From: Lineolata rhizophorae
Taxonomy: Eukaryota; Ascomycota; Dothideomycetes; Lineolatales; Lineolataceae
Assembly (NCBI GenBank): GCA_010093515.1
Contig: MU001671.1
Coordinates: forward strand, 590,064 to 613,052
DNA: 22,989 bases
Direction: 5' to 3'
The notes beneath the pieces are model-generated. The model searched no databases. It worked only from the letters and a program-made list of their open reading frames with translations, and was not told where the DNA came from. The stretch's first letter is position 1. Each line of letters opens with the position of its first letter. The position numbers and the translations under genes are program-made. Below, piece by piece: positions 19,643 through 22,989 of this stretch.

Positions 19643-21346
19643 ATTCCCGGACAGCTTGTCGGAGACGTTGGACTAGAAGGACGACGGCTTTGATGCGCTA
19701 GAAAGGCCGAGAAGAGGGTGCGAGTGGCGACGAGTAACGCGAGACCTGAGACTGGCAGCGTCGCCAGGCGGTGGGCTTTTGCCCAGGGCTGCGGGCGGCG
19801 CGCGAGACGCGCTCGCTGCGCGTCACCGGGATCCGGGTTGCCGGCGGCGCGACGCGGCGAAGGGAAAGACCGCAGGCCCCGGCGGCGACGACTTGGAGGA
19901 AAGGCGCGGACAGCGCCCTGGGGTGAACGAGATGCGCTGGCGAGCGGGCGCGGAGGAGCGTCGGCTGAGAGGGAGTGTCGGCGGTGGAGAAGGCAGGTCG
20001 GGGGTGTTTCTTTGGCGCGTCTAGGTCCGGGGTGTTCGTTGCGCCTTTGCGGGAGCTTGGCGCCAGCCTGGCGGGCGTTGGCTGTCCGTGCTCTCGAGTC
20101 GCCGTGGCCTTATCAGCACGTGAAGGCGGACAGGAAGGCGGTAGGCCGCAGCGAATGCCGCAAACGATACGTGGTCTATATGAGAGTTGCGAGATTAAGA
20201 GAGCAACGAGCTGGCAGCAAGGGACCCCGAGTAGGCACTTGGAGGAGATGGGTTTGTGCCAAGAAAGCAAGGACAAAATTAGGCGGAAAGGTGAGGTTTT
20301 TGTTGGCGCCGGGTCACCGTGCGTGGAGCGAACACTTGGAAGGGAGGCTGATCGGTTCCTGTCGCGTGCCGCTCGGCGGGGAGACAGATCTCGCTCGCCC
20401 TACATCGTACATACGCTCGCCGAGCACACCGCCGATCACGGGAGAGCTGCCCATTTATAGGGATATGCTGTGAGATAACACATATGCAAGGCTCACAGTG
20501 TGGGAACGCTTTCTTATTTTTACTAATCTAAGCGAACTTGCACTGAAAGGAAGTGGAAATTGAGTTCACAACAGAACGTCATACCACATACTGTACACAC
20601 AACCAGACTCTGTACCAGCTAGATACATATTTAGATAGGAAAGTGCTTCCAACATTTTCTTATGAAGTACCCACGAATTCTACAGCGTACCAGAGGCGGC
20701 TTTAAGTGTCTACGATAGCCAACGAATCCAAGTAATAACCGCTACAAGACTTCGGGTAAGGCAAAAGAAAATGAGACCCTAGAATATGCACAGTATGTTC
20801 TTGGTCTCCTAGTTGCTTATTTTACATGCATCCGGCCGCGACGTTTGGATTGACCATACGATAAGGGGTTACTTAACACCTACCATGCGGTTATCGCCAG
20901 AACACACAACAGCCCATCTAGACCTGATGGTTTAACCTAGGAAGTGAATTACATAGAATATTTCACACATTTGGCCGCTTACTAAAAGGAACTGACTCCC
21001 ACCGAGAGCTCTTTGCCGTACAGTCTGGAACATCGTCTCCTCTATGCCAGGCGGGCTGGATTTACACGGAATCATGCTTCGTGTGATACAGCAAGGGGCC
21101 CTTGTCTATGGCGCTTTGATCTATGAGCGAGTGCCGTACAAATGACATTCTCCGCAAAGACAAAGCGTATAATGGCAAGCACTACTTGCCTATGCAAATA
21201 TGTGAAGCTGAGCCAGCTCAAGAGTTAGCCTCAAGCGAAAAAGGTGATAATCATAATAAAGGCCGTCCTGCGTAGTAAGGTCCCACTCCGTCTCAACCGT
21301 GAACCAAATACTATGGATGACCAGTATCATTTGAGGCCTACTCCTC
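19643..21346. other. Intergenic: GC-rich ICE2 upstream region, then AT-rich spacer
   Basis: 19643-20460 is GC-rich and lies upstream of the ICE2-like start. It has a long Arg-rich open frame on the plus strand (19718-20473) and a Pro/Ser-rich one on the minus strand (20276-19698), both without domains. It most likely holds the promoter and leader of the ICE2-like gene. 20470-21346 is AT-richer and contains the 3' side of the TRAPPC13 gene; nothing recognisable is in it. Confidence 0.5.
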
Positions 21347-22775
21347 TCACGTAGCCCTCCGACTAGTCAACAATCCGGTACTTAATGACCCGCGATCTCC
21401 CATCGCCGACCGCCACTGGATCGCTAACTGCCCCAATGCAACGCGATCTGTGACCTTGGTGCCTGTTGGAGACAGGACATGGTCATCCTCCTCGTCGATT
21501 GTGGTGTTTCGTCGTTGTTCGACCAAGAAAGCGACTTGAATGACATCACGAGGGTTAAGCACCGGCGCGTGTGGAGCGGACTGGGGTGGCACTTTTGTCG
21601 CGGTTGAGGAGGCAAAGTCCCAGTTGAGGGATGTACTGCTGAATGCCGGGCGAGAGACAAGAGATACGGCCTAAAACTACGTTAGCATACGAGGAGACGA
21701 TGGCTAATAAAGACACCTCAGCATTCAGAAGTGTCGCAGGCCCTAAGAAAACGAGCGAAACATTGACGGAGAGCAGCATCATGCCTGCTCTCCAGCCCCT
21801 CATTTGCGTGCACTCACCTCCAAAGACACGGCACTCTCCCCCACATTCTCCAACTGGGCTTCCAGCGCATGCATCGTCCTCCCATTCTTTCCTCTTCCCA
21901 TAGGAATCTCTCCCGCTTTGGTCCTCACGCTCAACAAGCTCTGCGCCACGAACTGGTACAGCTTCCGAAATGTTCTCACGCGCGGCTGGCCTGTAGTGGT
22001 TCCCTTTTCACCGCCATTGGCTACGATCGGCGTCTCCGTGTAGGTTACGGTAACGGCCAGCACATGTGCCCCCTCTTCCTTGAGTTCGAATCGCAAAACA
22101 CGCTGCAGCGAGCGCCCCAGTGGGAGCACCTTTCCGCCATGCATCGTTTGCGTCGGCGACACCACGTCGCCTTCGGCTCCGTCACCTCCCTCTAAGTCCA
22201 TAGCCCCTTCCTCTAGATCTAGCACCGCACCCGCGGGCGTCGACGGTGTCTGCATCTCCGCCACTATGCGCACGCCACTTATGACGCGCGTGGGTTGCTG
22301 CTTCGGCTGCCCGTCGCTCCCTTCAGGCGCTGGAGGCGGTGGCGGCGGAGGTAAGATTTCATTGTTGGCGCATAGCGTGCAGGCAAAGGTCTCGCCGACG
22401 TAGGCGGCGCCGAAGGCCTCCGGAAGCTTGAGAAGGGGAGCGATAGCGAATGAGGAGTTGGTGGTTGTGCGCGCGGCAGAGTCGGAGTCATGATTGGTTG
22501 CAGACGGGACTCCAGGATAGCTGAGGAGGGCTTTGGGTGAGGCGGAGAGGGTATCGGCGGCGCATGGAAGAGGGGACTGGTAGGAGAGAGACGGGCGGGA
22601 GAGCCTGTAGTTGGGAGTAATTATTTGGTAAGTTCGCTGAGATAGTGTCTAGACTGTTGAGTGTGTTGGGATAGTGGGTCGGCGGAGAGCTTGCGAACCG
22701 GAGTACTTTTAAGCTTACGGTGTGGGGGGCTCGTAACTGATCGCCCGTGGATTGGGCTCGTTGATGACGTGACAT
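21347..22775 (-). CDS. TRAPPC13: TRAPPC13 (DUF974), TRAPP tethering complex subunit
   Basis: Three exons: 22775-22699, 22604-21818 and 21670-21347, giving 395 aa. The N-terminus reads HTVSLKVLR and, across intron 1 (94 nt), LSRPSLSYQSPLP, as in fungal TRAPPC13. Then come LLKLPEAFGAAYVGETFACTL (the conserved beta-sandwich start), a seven-proline run, VRIVAEMQTPS, SLQRVLRFELKEEG, HVLAVTVTYTE, FRKLYQFVAQSLLSVRTKA, LEAQLENV, then STSLNWDF and a C-terminal domain ending in SRRAT. The protein is a peripheral, soluble subunit of the metazoan-type TRAPPIII/II vesicle-tethering and Rab-GEF complexes acting at the Golgi and in autophagy. Intron 1 needs the unusual donor GTTCGC, chosen because the better-looking GTAAGC upstream would delete the conserved VSLKVLR. 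Intron 2 (147 nt, GTGAGT..TAG) is long and holds an internal acceptor and donor. Confidence 0.85.
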
Positions 22776-22989
22776 TTTAGCCGGAGGGATAACGAAATAT
22801 ATCTAGTTCGGTCTCTTTGTGGAGGAACTTGAAGTGCAATGCGACCTTCAGGTTCGAGATACCTTATCCGACATTGAGCAATAATAGGCTAGACCAGGGT
22901 TGGCAACGATAGTATCGATAGCGACCGATAGATACTTAGCGTGTATCGGTATCTATCGGTATCTATCGGTAGTATTATCAATACTTCCG
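22776..22989. other. Upstream of TRAPPC13, ending in short repeats
   Basis: Promoter side of the TRAPPC13 gene. No TATA or CCAAT box is obvious. The last 70 bases carry the repeat described separately. Confidence 0.5.
22924..22972. repeat. 10-bp tandem repeat with an inverted partner
   Basis: TATCGGTATC repeats almost three times at 22944-22972 with a strict 10-bp period. The 12-mer ACCGATAGATAC at 22924-22935 is the exact reverse complement of GTATCTATCGGT at 22949-22960 and 22959-22970, so a hairpin with a 13-base loop is possible. The array may continue beyond the window. Confidence 0.8.

Noticed and set aside
19718-20473. 251-codon plus-strand open frame, Arg/Gly-rich
   Set aside because: It starts at GTG, has no domain and lies in GC-rich upstream DNA where stops are rare; an overlapping minus-strand frame is also open.
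22941-22975. CRISPR-like short repeats
   Set aside because: The 10-bp units are contiguous with no spacers, and the genome is eukaryotic.

Overview
This window looks like nuclear DNA of a filamentous ascomycete (Pezizomycotina; Sordariomycetes is a reasonable guess but not proven). The reasons are short GT-AG introns (49-147 nt) with CTAAC-like branch sites, small compact genes, fungus-specific families (DUF3431, an ICE2-like protein, a fungal multi-pass membrane family), a decayed LINE, and a RIP-like stretch at the left end. Exons were assembled by hand from splice signals and frame continuity. No database search was run.

Left part (1-3.6 kb): a TpA-rich, CpA-poor stretch, then two decayed kinase-fold genes in a row. 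The first is an SRPK-like protein kinase with three inferred single-base indels and a TGA. The second is an APH-like phosphotransferase with four in-frame stops and a frameshift. This reads as a decaying accessory segment.

Middle (3.9-9.3 kb): a small secreted cysteine-rich protein (138 aa) built from two copies of a six-cysteine module. Convergent to it is a 665-aa, 8-TM membrane protein with a cysteine-rich, sequon-rich N-terminal domain. Next comes a single-exon DUF3431 type II membrane protein. A gene-poor 3-kb spacer follows.

Right part (12.3-22.8 kb), all genes on the minus strand: a Tra2-like splicing factor (314 aa), a five-exon short-chain dehydrogenase (293 aa) with a 27-nt exon, a 5'-truncated LINE fragment with an exact 13-bp target-site duplication and an (AAACC)4 tail just upstream of the dehydrogenase, an ICE2-family ER membrane protein (451 aa), and TRAPPC13 (395 aa). 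A 10-bp tandem repeat with an inverted partner closes the window.

The conserved genes do not form a pathway. They are housekeeping functions (splicing, ER shape, vesicle tethering) beside accessory genes. There is no convincing biosynthetic cluster, and I saw no tRNA, rRNA or CRISPR. The strongest candidates for something little described are the duplicated six-cysteine secreted protein and the 8-TM protein with a glycosylated-looking ectodomain.
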